A stretch of 64,000 nucleotides of DNA from Dipteronia dyeriana (lineage: Eukaryota > Streptophyta > Magnoliopsida > Sapindales > Sapindaceae): assembly GCA_032871835.1 (NCBI GenBank), contig CM065298.1:10155596-10219595 (forward strand), in the 5' to 3' direction. A program made the position numbers and the translations under genes. The notes beneath the pieces are model-generated. The model was not told the origin of the DNA. It worked only from the letters and a program-made list of their open reading frames with translations, and made no database searches. Shown one piece after another: positions 48,178 to 58,626 of the stretch; within the stretch, counting starts at the first letter, position 1, and each line of letters starts with the position of its first letter.

Positions 48178-48774
48178 TGTAAATAATATTCGATATAAAT
48201 AAAATGAATTCGGATTACCGTTCACCATCGAAAATCTGAATTCCAGCGGAAACGGGATAGAATACTGGAACTGAATCACCGGTCAGAGGACGATCGTATC
48301 ATCGGAAAGTCCCCTCTGATCACAATGCATGTTACCCACACTTTGATTATATATGGGAGAAAATTCTACAGATTTTCTCCACATCTCTAACTTGTATATT
48401 CTCTGTATTTTATTCTCTGATGAACTTGTATACATGAATTGTTTTTCACAGCACACACACATGATTTGTATTCCCATGCACATACATAACAACATCAGAC
48501 AACCCTGTTGTCTTGCCTTTTTACCATACACAAATATCCAATACACGTACTGTATATATATGTTTGTGTTGCTTTTTCTATTCAATCAGTTTCTAAAACT
48601 GATATATATATATATAGCATAAAATAGAATAAAACTGCTCATGCAGTTATACAAGTTGGTACATGGGCTTTGCATGTATTGGGCTAGGTTGCTTGAGCTT
48701 TGCATATATGCCATGGGCTCGAGTTTGGTTCACTTGGATGTATAATGGGTCTCCAATCCATACCCAAATATACC
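48178..48774 (-). repeat. 5' LTR of element G
   Basis: About 597 bp, beginning TGTAAATAATATTCG. The outer end stops at CCCAAATATACC, without the CAACA seen in the other LTR, so a few terminal bases are lost or changed. Confidence 0.82.
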
Positions 48775-48824
48775 TATAAAAATAAACAAACATGTTGATA
48801 GTATATTCGGATGTGAGAAAAAAT

Positions 48825-49004
48825 TAAATAAACATGTCCTTCAGGTTCAGGTTTCAGTTTGTATTCAGTATTTAGAAAAATTCAGAACTATTCTGTCTGC
48901 AAACAAAAAAACAAACGACTCCTGAGCCTCTCGGAACATACTCAAGATTAGATTCCGTTACTTAAATAGAATAACAAAACAGATTCCATTAGATTCGGGA
49001 TTCT
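48825..49004. other. Short unassigned spacer
   Basis: 180 bp between element G and a LINE tail. No gene or repeat structure recognised. Confidence 0.4.
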
Positions 49005-49280
49005 TTTTTTCATTATTTTTTTGAAACGGCACACTTTATTAAAACCCACACAAACAACAACCGAATAGAAACAAAGGGGTACCAAAAGGCAACAACCCGC
49101 CCAAACACAGGCTACACAAACAAACAAAGCAAAGCAAAAGAAACCCAGGAGCCTAAGCAGAGCACCCACAACACCTTAATAACTAAAACAGAGCCAGAAA
49201 AGGAACTAGAAACTGCGCCTGCTGAAGAACTCCCCATCGACCACCACACCTTTCTTGGCAAGACAGTCCGTAAAAAAGTT
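49005..49280 (-). mobile_element. 5'-truncated LINE tail
   Basis: The plus strand starts with T-rich sequence (49003-49022), a poly-A tail on the minus strand. In minus sense it follows a GGTTTTAATAAAGTGTGCCG tail, a form common at the 3' end of plant L1 elements. The right edge is approximate and no target duplication was found. Confidence 0.55.
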
Positions 49281-49416
49281 CGAAAACATGAAAATCTCAA
49301 AATTTACCAAAAAGGAAATTTGAGTTATTACCAAAATCTAAAAGAGAAATCCTAAACTCAAGGAAATAAACCTTGCCGAATACAGAAATTCTTACTAAAA
49401 GAGGTTCCCAAGGCAT

Positions 49417-52400
49417 TCATTTCTTAATCAAGCAAATAGCCAAATTATCGTTAAATCCTTCTTTCGTCTCCAAGTACTCAATTAGCTGAACAGAATATCT
49501 CTGAAACATATCGTCCATGACAGCATATCCAAAATGAGTAACCAGAAGGGGCTCTATTGCTGATATCACGCGAAGAGCCACTTGCTTCCCTCTTCCATAT
49601 TTGTCCAAGTCCAAGCTTTTATCTTCATTCTCTGAGCTTAACACCCAGTTTTCTTTGAAAGTAATTTGATGCTGATGGATGTCAAACGATCCTTCTCGTT
49701 CAATAACAAGCCTTATTTCTTCATCACGTGGCCTATAGCCTGGCAAATTGAACGATTCCAATTTCGATTCTTCAATCAACCCCTGATTTCAATACATGTA
49801 CATGACATTGTATAAATCATATATCACAGCCTGTGTATATATATACAGAAGTTAAGTTGTCATGATTTCTATGAACAAATGCAAGCTTGTTAGAACGATA
49901 AATGTTAATATTTAAGATCTTAATTCCTGTGTTTTATGTTATGTTCTTGAATGAAATTGAATATTCTAACGTTTTTGTTGAGATTGTGTAGAAGATAGCT
50001 TTTGGAGTAAATTTGAAGACAAAAAGGTGATTTTTAGTGAAGTCTGGAGAAATACCTCTGCAGCACATTTAACTTGTGAAGACTATATCAACCTCCTAAT
50101 ATCTAAACAAGTTAAGATCTATATTCTTTTTGGAAAACCCTAGATGTCTAGTTCCGGTAAACTTTACGGTTCATCAATCGAAGTTTTCTAGAGGAAGTTA
50201 TGATCATTTTAGTAACAAAATGTCATAGCTGAAAAGCCTTCCACAAATCCTGAAGAGGAATCAATCCGAATTGGCCATAATTAAGAAGAAAATTTCCCAA
50301 ATCAAATCCTAATGACTCTAGAAGATCAAGACATGTTTGGAAAAATTCCTAAACTCACATTTGAAGTCAATCATTCAAAAAGAAAATCCAATTTAGGAAG
50401 GGATTCTCATTCCTTGTTCAATCCTACTATCTTACTTGGTATTTTCCTACAACAAAACAAATTAGAAATCTACAAGGAGAACTCACATCTAAATACCAAG
50501 ATTTTGTTACAACAGATATCAATTGGTGGAGAGTTGAAGATTGAAGATTGAAAACTCCATCAACATTCTCTTATTCTACCTCTCTTTAGATTAGATGTTT
50601 TCATTTATTTTTCTAGTTTTTATTCCTAGCTAATTTCTTTGTTAGTTAGGGCTAACTTGAAACCCTATACATTATTCTATTTCTATAGACAAGTTTTTTT
50701 TTTTTTTAAGGCAATTCTTTTAATAAAGCACCTGCCAGGAAATCAAAAAACAACTAAAAAGCACATGGGAACAACAAAAGGCACCAGCCAACACAGAGCT
50801 AACAGCTAAACAACACAAGAAAAGAAAACAGAACAGAACACCAAAAACAGAGCTAACAGATAAGTTATATATATATTTTAATGAAGTATCATTTTTCTTA
50901 TAAGATGATTTCAATTTTTCCATAAGAATTGCTTTTCAACTATCTTTGTTTCTTTGATTGGCCATCTTAGAAGCATGATTTTAGGATCTATGTTGTAGGA
51001 TAGAGTTCAAATGACATACGGACATATTCTTGCATGCAACAATTAATTGGAATAAGACCTAGTTAAGGGAAATTGATTCATGAAATACTTGGAATAAATG
51101 TCATATTCTAGGGTTTGTATGATATTCATATTATCTTCGTTCTCAATGAGTTCCGATTATTAAATCTAGTAGATGTCCATGCTAGATTATAATTTGGAAA
51201 ACAAGTATTTATGTATATGTCATGCAACTTACATACTAACTAAAAGAGCATCTATAGGATTTGAGTGGGATGTCAACACCTTGTTATGAAAATCTTCATC
51301 ATGTTTGATTATCTTCTAACCTCAATATTGTCTATGGATTGGAAGATTGTTTAGTGTTGGATGATAGGAGGTCCTAACTAGTGTTTTTCCATATATTTTT
51401 TCTCATTAAATTTTTGTTGCGTGTTATTTCTTGCTATTTAATTTTCTTTCGTTTAATAATCAATCAAAAACCCTCATTTGTGTGTGTGCATCAAGTGATT
51501 TTGTTTTCTTATTTTTAGTTAGATTAGAGTCCTAAAGTGTCATCGATTTAAACTCATTATTCTAGTAAGCAATTAATTCTATGTGGGAACGACCTTTGCT
51601 TTTCTATTATGTTATCGTTTAAGGTTTGTACGTTTGTAAAGTTTTTATTATTTTTATTTGCTATTTTGCAACCAACTAAGCTCGATTGAAAACAATGGAT
51701 TTTTACGTTTTTGACACTAGTACTTTGTCTGTAAACGTAAACCAATTAAGTTTTTGACTTTCAAAGTTTAGCAAAAAGCGAAAAATACATACCTCAAAGT
51801 CTTCTCTCCTAATTATTCCATGAAATGCTTATATGAGTTCAGAGAAGGGAGTACCTCTGAGACCATGTCATTTATTGCTTTCCCTAATGGTTCAAAGTAG
51901 CAAGGATGGAAGTCACCAACAGCGAATGTAAGGACCATGCAACCACCAGCTTCGAGCTCATTCCGCCTTGATCGGAGAAATGTTGTGAAATCACTCTCGA
52001 ATTGATCCAAGTATGCTTCGCGAACACTTGGATGACTCGTCTCTGTCATGAAAATATTCTCTTTATTCAACGAAAATCCGGTATCACTTATCAGCCCTTT
52101 AGGTGCCTGTTTAAATGAAGTTTTCACAAATAATAAATTGTTGAATAAGTTTGTAATGAATATTTTTAATTTCTTATGATAGCTGACGGTTGACCTGTGA
52201 GAGCCAGTTGAGACTGTAAGAGGAAAATATCAAGTGAAGAGAATTGTTTGGAAAAAGCCTCCCATAGAAAGATCCAGGAACTGCAGCTATGAATGTACAT
52301 TGCTCAAACTCATCACCTTTCTCTTTCTTGAGTCTCTCATAAAAGCTTGGCAATGACTTGAAAAGAGTGTTGAAATCATTTCCAGGGAGATCATTCAAAA

Positions 52401-52797
52401 ACACCTGCAACATGGGTGGCTTGCAATTATTCAAGCGGTGGCACGTTGACTCAATAGCCTCGATAACTTGCCATGTCGGCAGATATCCGTTCGGCCCTAT
52501 AGAGCAGCCCAAATCTGCAAACTTTAAGCATTCCGGGATGCTCTTATTACAGAATAACCCATCAATGCTCTCTTGTATTAAAGGCATTGTTTTCATGATC
52601 ACGTTCGTCTGTAAAATAAAACTTTATAATAAGTTGAAAAAATTTATGTATAAATTAATGAACCAAAAAACTGAACAGAGATATAGATAGACCTGCCAGG
52701 ATGAATTTTTCGCATAACTCTTGTCGTCCTCTCCCCCTTTCATGTGGGGGATTTGAATGGACGTTGCACTTTTGTATTGATCTTTATCCAACTCCAT
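49417..52797 (-). CDS. SABATH-family carboxyl methyltransferase, four exons
   Basis: SAM-dependent methyltransferase of the plant SABATH family, which methylates carboxyl groups (salicylate, benzoate, jasmonate and others) or nitrogen atoms in xanthine alkaloids. Cytosolic in known members. Exons 52797-52693, 52608-52195, 52106-51855 and 49782-49417 (stop TGA) have GT/AG borders, all in phase 0, and give 378 residues, the usual family length, with no stops. Motifs: GGEDDKSYAKNSSWQ (residues 21-35), FADLGCSIGPNG (SAM site), FLNDLPGNDFN, FIAAVPGSFYGRLFP, SSYSLNWLSQ, and the exon-3 start APKGL. The start is the first Met of the exon frame, 18 codons before an internal Met that aligns with IHMNGG of relatives. 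The residue before the substrate-contact Trp is Asn, not the Met of salicylate enzymes or the His of many others, so the substrate is unknown. Intron 3 (about 2.1 kb) holds a LINE tail. Expression is unproven. Confidence 0.88.
50695..50865 (-). mobile_element. LINE tail inside intron 3 of the SABATH gene
   Basis: The plus strand opens with about 15 T. In minus sense the sequence before the poly-A is GGTGCTTTATTAAAAGAATTGC, split here only in description. It lies in the same strand sense as the gene. The right edge is approximate. It probably lengthened this intron; introns 1 and 2 are only 84 and 88 bp. Confidence 0.6.
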
Positions 52798-52849
52798 TCC
52801 TGGCTGCTTTTTTTTTTTTTTCTACACACTTCTTCAGCATGCATCAGCT

Positions 52850-52868
52850 ATACAAATATATACAAAGG
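52850..52868 (-). promoter_or_regulatory. Likely TATA box of the SABATH gene
   Basis: The gene strand reads TTTGTATATATTTG, about 55-70 bp before the ATG at 52797. This would leave a short 5' leader. It is kept in the duplicated copy near 54412-54428. Confidence 0.5.
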
Positions 52869-52880
52869 ACTGGAATAGAT

Positions 52881-52921
52881 AACGTGTTAAATGCCACAAG
52901 CTCTAACCAACAGATAACGTG
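52881..52921 (-). promoter_or_regulatory. Pair of AACGTG (T/G-box) motifs upstream of the SABATH gene
   Basis: AACGTG at 52881-52886 and 52916-52921 (CACGTT on the gene strand), each within ATAACGTGTT. T/G-boxes are known binding sites of jasmonate-related MYC factors, but a six-base motif can arise by chance. Both are repeated in the second block. Confidence 0.35.
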
Positions 52922-53390
52922 TTCATCGTTGAATGTTTGCTGATTTAAATCAATATGAATGTTTGCTGATTTAAATCAATATGAATGTTTGGTGTACAAT
53001 GCCCTTAAAAAAAATAAAAAAAATAAATAAGAATAATAAATAAAAAACCTCACGACCAGTTATAATAGACAATACTAGCGTGGCATGAATAAGATTTTAC
53101 TTTGACACTGGAAATCAAACATCGATAGTACCATTTCTATCTACAAAATGAGATTTGAATCTTTTCGTACATAGGAAGGTCAGGTATGTAATTGTAACCA
53201 CGAAGATTACAACATTAATAGACATTACACAGCAAAAACAGGGTCCATTAAAATAAGATCGAGCCTAGAATAAAATATAAAATTGAATTTAAATAATTTT
53301 TTTCTACTTTATGATTTGAAACAATTTATAAAATAAATTAAAATATATGAACCATGATGAAGAGCATTGATGAAATGTCTTTCAAATATT

Positions 53391-53757
53391 TGTTGGGTTG
53401 TGAAACCTGAATCCTATTATGTTTAGGATTGATTTTCTATTCTATTTAGAAGTGTTTTATTGTTTTAGTTAGGAAAAGAATTCCTATTAGCTTGAAGCTA
53501 TACTTTATTATAAATACTCCTGTAATTTTTATGTGTAATGTGTGCTGCATAAAGAAGAGAGAAAAGAATATTGAGAGCCGTAAGGAGAGAGATATTGCTT
53601 CGCTATTGTAAACACAGATTTCTTAATGGAAGTTGAGTGCATGTGCGTTTCGTGGACGTAAGTTTACGCTGAACCACGTTAAATATCGTTCCCTTTTTAT
53701 TTTCTTTTGGTTGTGTGTTTATTTGTGCATATTCCCTAAGCCGATACACCCACAACA
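53391..53757 (+). repeat. Copia F-family LTR, first copy
   Basis: 367 bp from TGTTGGGTTGTG to CCCACAACA, followed after two bases by TGGTATCAAAGCC (53760-53772), an initiator tRNA-Met primer site with one change. A TATAAATA box lies near 53510. It is followed by leader only, not by gag, because the block junction intervenes. Confidence 0.88.
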
Positions 53758-54273
53758 ACTGGTATCAAAGCCTCAGTTTCAAGGCTTAGGGCGTACTAGG
53801 GTAGGATCCAGAGTTGAGGATTCTCCAGCACAAGGTTCCAGGAATTCGGAACATCAGCAGCGCCGCCGGAGCAGCCACCATCGGAACAGAAGCCGTCGCC
53901 GGCCACAGAGAGTGAGTTGTCACCTCCCACACCATTAGGATCAAAAAGGGCCGATCTACAAGTTTCTCTTCTGGGCTATCATCAAATGATCACCGAAAAG
54001 TGGTCAAAACGGCTGATGAAGGTTGAAGAGGAGTGGTTTCACCGCCCAGTTGCCGTCGGTGAGTTGAGCAACACCACAACCACCAAAAGAAGCGGAAAGA
54101 GACAATATTCAAGATTGTCTTCTAGGTCGTCATCAACCGAGCACTGGAAAGTCCTCAAATCGACTGGTGAAGTGTTGAAGAACCGAACGGTTATCGTCAG
54201 ATATACGCTGATCCGTCGTGAATTTGAGAAAACTGACACCACCAGCGGAATCAGCGTGGTGAATCAGCGGAAT

Positions 54274-54359
54274 CGCATAACTCTTGTCGTCCTCTCCCCC
54301 TTTCATGTGGGGATTTGAATGGACGTTGCACTTTTGTATTGATCTTTATCCAACTCCAT
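54274..54359 (-). pseudogene. Duplicated partial SABATH exon 1
   Basis: Repeats the first 29 or so codons of exon 1 (52797-52711) but lacks the last seven codons and the splice donor. It has also lost one G in the CATGTGGGG run, which shifts the frame. It cannot make protein. It is joined directly to copia leader by a short filler of about ten bases. Confidence 0.88.
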
Positions 54360-54928
54360 TCCTGGCTGTTTCTTTTTTTTTTTTCTTCACACTTCTTCAG
54401 CATGCATCAGCTATACGAATATATACAAAGGACTGGAATAGATAACGTGTTAAATGCCACAAGCTCTAACCAATACATAACGTGTTCATCGTTGAATGTT
54501 TGTTGATTTAAATCAATATGAATGTTTGGTGTATAATGCACTTAAAATAAATAAAAATAAATAAATAAGAATACTAAATAAAAAACCTCACGACCAGTTA
54601 TAATAGACAATACTAGCGTGGCATGAATAAGATTTTACTTTGACACCGGAAATCAAACACCGATAGTACCATTTCTATCTACAAAATGAGATTTGAATGT
54701 TTTCGTACATAGGAAGGTTAGGTATGTAATTGTAACCACTAAGATTACAACATTAATAGTCATTACACAGCAAAAACAGGGTCCATTAAAATAAGATCGA
54801 GCCTGGAATAAAATATAAAATCGAATTTAAATAATTTTTTTCTACTTTATGATTTGAAACAATTTATAAAATAAATTAATATATATGAACCATGATGAAG
54901 AGCATTGATGAAATGTCTTTCAAATATT

Positions 54929-55350
54929 TGTTGGGTTGTGAAACCTGAATCTTATTATGTTTAGGATTGATTCTCTATTCTATTTAGAAGTATTTTATTG
55001 TTTTATTGTTTTATTGTTTTATTTAGGAAAAGAATTCCTATTAGCTTTAAGCTAGACTTTATTATAAATACTCCTGTAATTTTTATGTGTAATATGTGCA
55101 GCATAGAGAAGAGAGAAAAGAATATTGAGAGTGTGTGCTGCATAGAGAAGAGAGAAAAGAATATTGAGAACCGTAAGGAGAAAGATATTGCTTCGCTATT
55201 GTAAACACCGATTTCGTAATGGAAGTTGAGTGCATGTGCGCTCCGTGGACGTAGGTTTACGTTGAACCACGTTAAATATCGTGTCCTTTTTAATTTCTTT
55301 TGGTTGTGTGTTTATTTGTGCATATTCCCTAAACCGATACACCCACAACA
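54929..55350 (+). repeat. 5' LTR of copia F
   Basis: 422 bp, TGTTGGGTTGTG to CCCACAACA. Compared with 53391-53757 it has an extra tandem copy of a segment of about 39 bp containing GAAGAGAGAAAAGAATATTG (about 55095-55170) and extra TGTTTTAT units (about 55000-55020). Confidence 0.9.
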
Positions 55351-55352
55351 AC

Positions 55353-55365
55353 TGGTATCAAAGCC
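55353..55365 (+). other. Primer binding site of copia F, initiator tRNA-Met
   Basis: TGGTATCAAAGCC two bases after the LTR end. One base differs from TGGTATCAGAGC. Confidence 0.88.
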
Positions 55366-55981
55366 TCGGTTTCAAGGCTTAGGGCGTACTAGGGTAGGAT
55401 CCAGAGTTGAGGATTCTCCAGCACAAGGTTCCAGGACTTCGGAACAGCAGCAGCGCCGCCGGAGTAGCCACCATCGGAACAGAAGCCGCCGCCGGCCACA
55501 GAGAGTGAGTTGTCACCTCCCACACCATTAGGATCAAAAAGAGCCGATCTACAAGTTTCTCTTCTGGGCTATCATCAAATGATCACCGAAAAGTGGTCAA
55601 ATCGGCTGATGAAGGTTGAAGAGGAGTGGTTTCGCCGCCCAGTTGCCGTCGGTGAGTTGAGCAACACCACAACCACCAAAGAAACGGAAAGAGACGATAT
55701 TCAAGATTGTCTTCTGGGTTGTCATCAACCGAGCACCGGAAAGTCCTCAAATCGACTGTTGAAGTGTTGAAGAACCGAACGGTTATCGTAAGATCTACGT
55801 TGATCCGTCGCGAATTTGAGAAAACTGACACCACCAGCGGAATCAGCATGGTGAAATCTTTCAGATCCGATACGTTTTACATTAACACGTAAAGTTTCAG
55901 ATTTCAGCCAGATTCCGTCTCTGTTTGACTTTTTCGTTGACCAGTTCAAATTGCTTGCCGTTTGTGGTTTGAGAGGGAGCA
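55366..55981 (+). other. Leader of copia F
   Basis: About 616 bp between primer site and gag start. It contains GC-rich stretches (GCCGCCGGAG, GCCGCCGCCGGCC) and reading frames that have no protein similarity I recognise and are shared only with the unit 1 leader. Confidence 0.65.
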
Positions 55982-57410
55982 ATGGGGTCTGAGAAGGATA
56001 CATACAAGATAGAGAAATTCAACGGTACAAATTTCAGCATTTGGAAGATACAGATGGAAGATTATCTGTACCAGAAAAACTTGTACCTATCGAAAGTAGA
56101 GAAACCGAAGGGCGTGTCTGATGAAGAATGGGTGGTCCAACGTAAGCCAAAAGACATGACTGATGCAGAATGGACGGTTTTGGATCATAAAGCGTTGGGA
56201 GCAATTCGACTCAATTTGTCGAAATCAGTCGCCTTCAACATCAAGGGTCAAGAGACAATGGCAAATCGCATAAAGGCTCTATCAAATTTATATGAGAAAC
56301 CTTCAGCAGCAAGGAAGATCCATCTGATAAAGAAACTAGTGAATCTGAAGATGTCAAAAAATTAGAGTTTCAAAGAGCACCTGAATGTGTTCAATGAGGT
56401 AACAGATGAGTTAGATTCGGTTTCCATTGTATTCGATGATGAGGTGTTGGCAGGCATAATTCTTGGCCAGATGCCGGAGAGTTGGTGTTCAACGTGTCAA
56501 TCAATTGCCAACTCATTCAAAAAAGAAAAGTTAGTCTTCCAACAGGTCGTAAACATGATTATGACCTAAGATCAGGATGCGTGAAGATGGATCATGGGCA
56601 TCATCTTTAGCACTGAACATGGAAGGTAGAGATGGCAGAAATAAGAATCGGAATAGAAATCAACTAGGTAGATCAAAGTCAAAAGGAAGATCCAAGTCCA
56701 AGAAATGTCAGGGCAACAATTCGGGTAATCTGCAGCGAATTAAGAAAGACATTGAGTGCTGGAATTGTGGCAAGATGGGTCACTACTCGAGTGAGTGTAG
56801 GTTCACCAAGAAGGACGATGGCAAGAGCGGTGTGAATTGTATTTTAGAGGAGTCAGATGACTGCCTTATCTGCTCATTGGAAAGTAAGACGGAATCTTGG
56901 GTTTTGGACTCAAGGGCGTCATTCCATGCCACCTCACATAGGGATTTGTTCGAGAACTACGTCTCCGGAAATTTAGGTAAGGTGTATCTTGGTGAAGATC
57001 AAGCATGCGACATTATCGGGAAGAGAGATGTGAAGATTCAACTGAATGGGTCAGTTTGGAAACTCGACAATGTAAGGCACGTACCGGACTTGAGGAAGAA
57101 CTTGATCTTCTTAGGGCAGTTAGCGTCAGACAGTTATATGATGACTTTCACGGGTGATAAGTTGAAGATCTCGAAAGAAGTTATGACAGTTGCTCGAGGA
57201 ACTACGAATGGGTCTCTTTACAAGACTACCGATGGGTATGGTTCAGCCACAGTGGTGGAGAGTAGAGAGGACCTGAATCTGTGGCACCAGAGGTTTGGGC
57301 ACATGAGTAGTCAATGGCTGAAGTGTCTGCATTCGAGAGGTAAACTGCTAGGGTTAAAATCTGTTGAGATTGATTTCTATGAAAGCTGTATTCTCAAAAA
57401 GCAGAAGTGA
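55982..57410 (+). pseudogene. Copia F gag, protease and start of integrase (broken)
   Basis: Gag begins MGSEKDTYKIEKFNGTNFSI with the copia capsid pattern (WKIQMEDYLYQ, LWDHKALG-like LDHKALGAIRL, ANRIKALSNLYE). Stops at about 56363 and 56567 split it. The zinc knuckle ECWNCGKMGHYSSECR (about 56752-56800) is intact. The protease reads WVLDSRASFHATSH, in which the Gly after the catalytic DS is Arg, so it should be inactive. The integrase zinc region has LWHQRFGHM and DFYESCI, one Cys changed to Tyr. The frame ends at 57410. Confidence 0.87.
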
Positions 57411-58255
57411 GTAAGCTTCAAAAAGACCGAAAGATCACCGGTAAAGGAGAAGCTAGAACTAGTGCACATCGATGTTTGGGGTCCAACTTCAGTCTCATCA
57501 AATGGGGGTAAACAACATTTCGTCACATTCATCGACGATCATTCCAGAAAGGTATGGGTTTACTTCTTACAACACAAGTCTGATGTGTTTAAGGCTTTCA
57601 AGAAGTGGAAAGCTATGGTTAAGAATGAGACAGGTTTGAAGATTAAGAAGCTACGTTCAGACAATGGTGGAAAATATGAAGACAACAAGTTCAAGAAGTT
57701 TTGCTACCAGAATGGGATAAAGTTCATACAGACGGTTTCTGGAATGTCACAGCAGAATGGTATAGCAGAACGGATGAACAAGACATTGACTGAGAGAGCC
57801 AGAAGCATGCGCCTACAATCTGAGTTGCTGAAACAGTCAATACAGCAGCATACTTGATCAATAGAGTACCATCAAAGCCTTTGGACCTCGCTATACCAGA
57901 AGAGATCTGGACTGGGAAAGAGATAAAACTTTCTCATTTGAAGGTGTTTGGTTTTGTTTCTTATGTACATGTAGGTGATCACTCAAGGAGCAAGTTGGAT
58001 GCCAAATCATTGAAGTGCACCTTAGTAGGTTATGGTGAAGACGAGTTTGGTTATAAACTCGAGGATGACCAAAACCGAAAGATGATTAGGAGTAGAGATG
58101 TTGTCTTCAATGAGAAGGTCGTGTACAAGGACAAGAACACACATATGTCTGAGCAAGAAAAGCCAAACTACTTTGGGCCAGAGGATGTATCAGGTGGTGG
58201 GATCGTGGAATGTGGTAGTAATCAGAAAGTTAAAGAGCAATGTGTAAAACCCTAG
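57411..58255 (+). pseudogene. Copia F integrase (broken)
   Basis: Core domain: HIDVWGP (first Asp, about 57466), [24 protein letters not shown] (second Asp, about 57655), SQQNGIAERMNKTL (Glu, about 57750-57790). A frame change occurs near 57855. Then comes the tail IWTGKEIKLSHLKVFGFVSYVHVGDH ... CTLVGYGEDEFGYKL and a stop at 58255. The catalytic triad is readable. Confidence 0.87.
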
Positions 58256-58414
58256 GTTGAAAAACCTATACCACAAAATGAAGTTCCAGCACCACAGAGT
58301 CCAATTGGTCTGAGAGTTCTGAATCCGTAAATTTGGAATGCTTTTAGAAGATCCCCACAAGCCTAAGGTACACCGTGAAGATCCACTCGCCCATATGTAC
58401 CAAATAGAAGGTAC

Positions 58415-58626
58415 TTGCATTACTTGTTACTGACAGATGCAGGAGAACCTGAATACTATGAAGAGGCATGCCAGGGTGAAGATGCAGGCAAGTGGAAGCT
58501 TGCAATGAAGGATGAAATGAAGTCTCTTGTGTCCAATCAAACTAGGGAGTTAACCGAGTTGCCTGAAGGAAAGAAAGCCCTGCAAAACAAGTGGGTGTTT
58601 CGAATCAAGGAGGAACATGATGGTGC
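58415..58626 (+). pseudogene. Copia F reverse transcriptase, first 70 codons only
   Basis: HYLLLTDAGEPEYYEEA, KWKLAMKDEMKSL, KKALQNKWVFRIKEEHDG, matching element E at 33335-33540. The match ends at EEHDG, where gypsy sequence begins. Confidence 0.85.

Larger units (their letters stand above)
40588..48774 (-). mobile_element. Copia element G, minus strand, strongly decayed
   Basis: Two similar LTRs (40588-41199 and 48178-48774) enclose about 7 kb. An initiator tRNA-Met primer site lies inside the right LTR, and a purine tract (minus: CGAATGGGAGA) lies inside the left one. Only scraps of pol are readable. About 33 bp of near-identical sequence flanks both outer ends (40553-40586 and 48791-48823), far longer than a copia target duplication. 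Confidence 0.82.
52711..54263. repeat. Tandem duplication, unit 1 (real exon 1, promoter, copia LTR, leader)
   Basis: Runs from within SABATH exon 1 through about 593 bp of upstream DNA, an LTR (53391-53757), its primer site and about 500 bp of copia leader. The whole order is repeated at 54274-55855. Unit 1 has a private 26-bp tandem repeat at about 52932-52983 that is single in unit 2. Confidence 0.9.
54274..55855. repeat. Tandem duplication, unit 2
   Basis: Second copy of the exon 1-promoter-LTR-leader block, offset from unit 1 by about 1.54-1.59 kb. Its LTR is longer because of internal tandem duplication. It continues without break into copia F gag. Confidence 0.9.
54929..58626 (+). mobile_element. 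Copia element F, 3'-truncated, plus strand
   Basis: LTR (54929-55350), initiator tRNA-Met primer site, leader, gag, protease, integrase and the first part of reverse transcriptase, then an abrupt change to Ty3/gypsy sequence at about 58627. Same family as element E. No 3' LTR in the window. Confidence 0.87.

Noticed and set aside
52358..52690. A 110-codon plus-strand frame opposite SABATH exon 2
   Set aside because: Antisense shadow of a well-supported exon and its first intron.
53633..54318. Frames of 101 and 133 codons, repeated at 55226-55770
   Set aside because: They lie in copia LTR and leader DNA. They recur only because the block is duplicated, and the second frame runs into antisense exon 1 of the SABATH gene.
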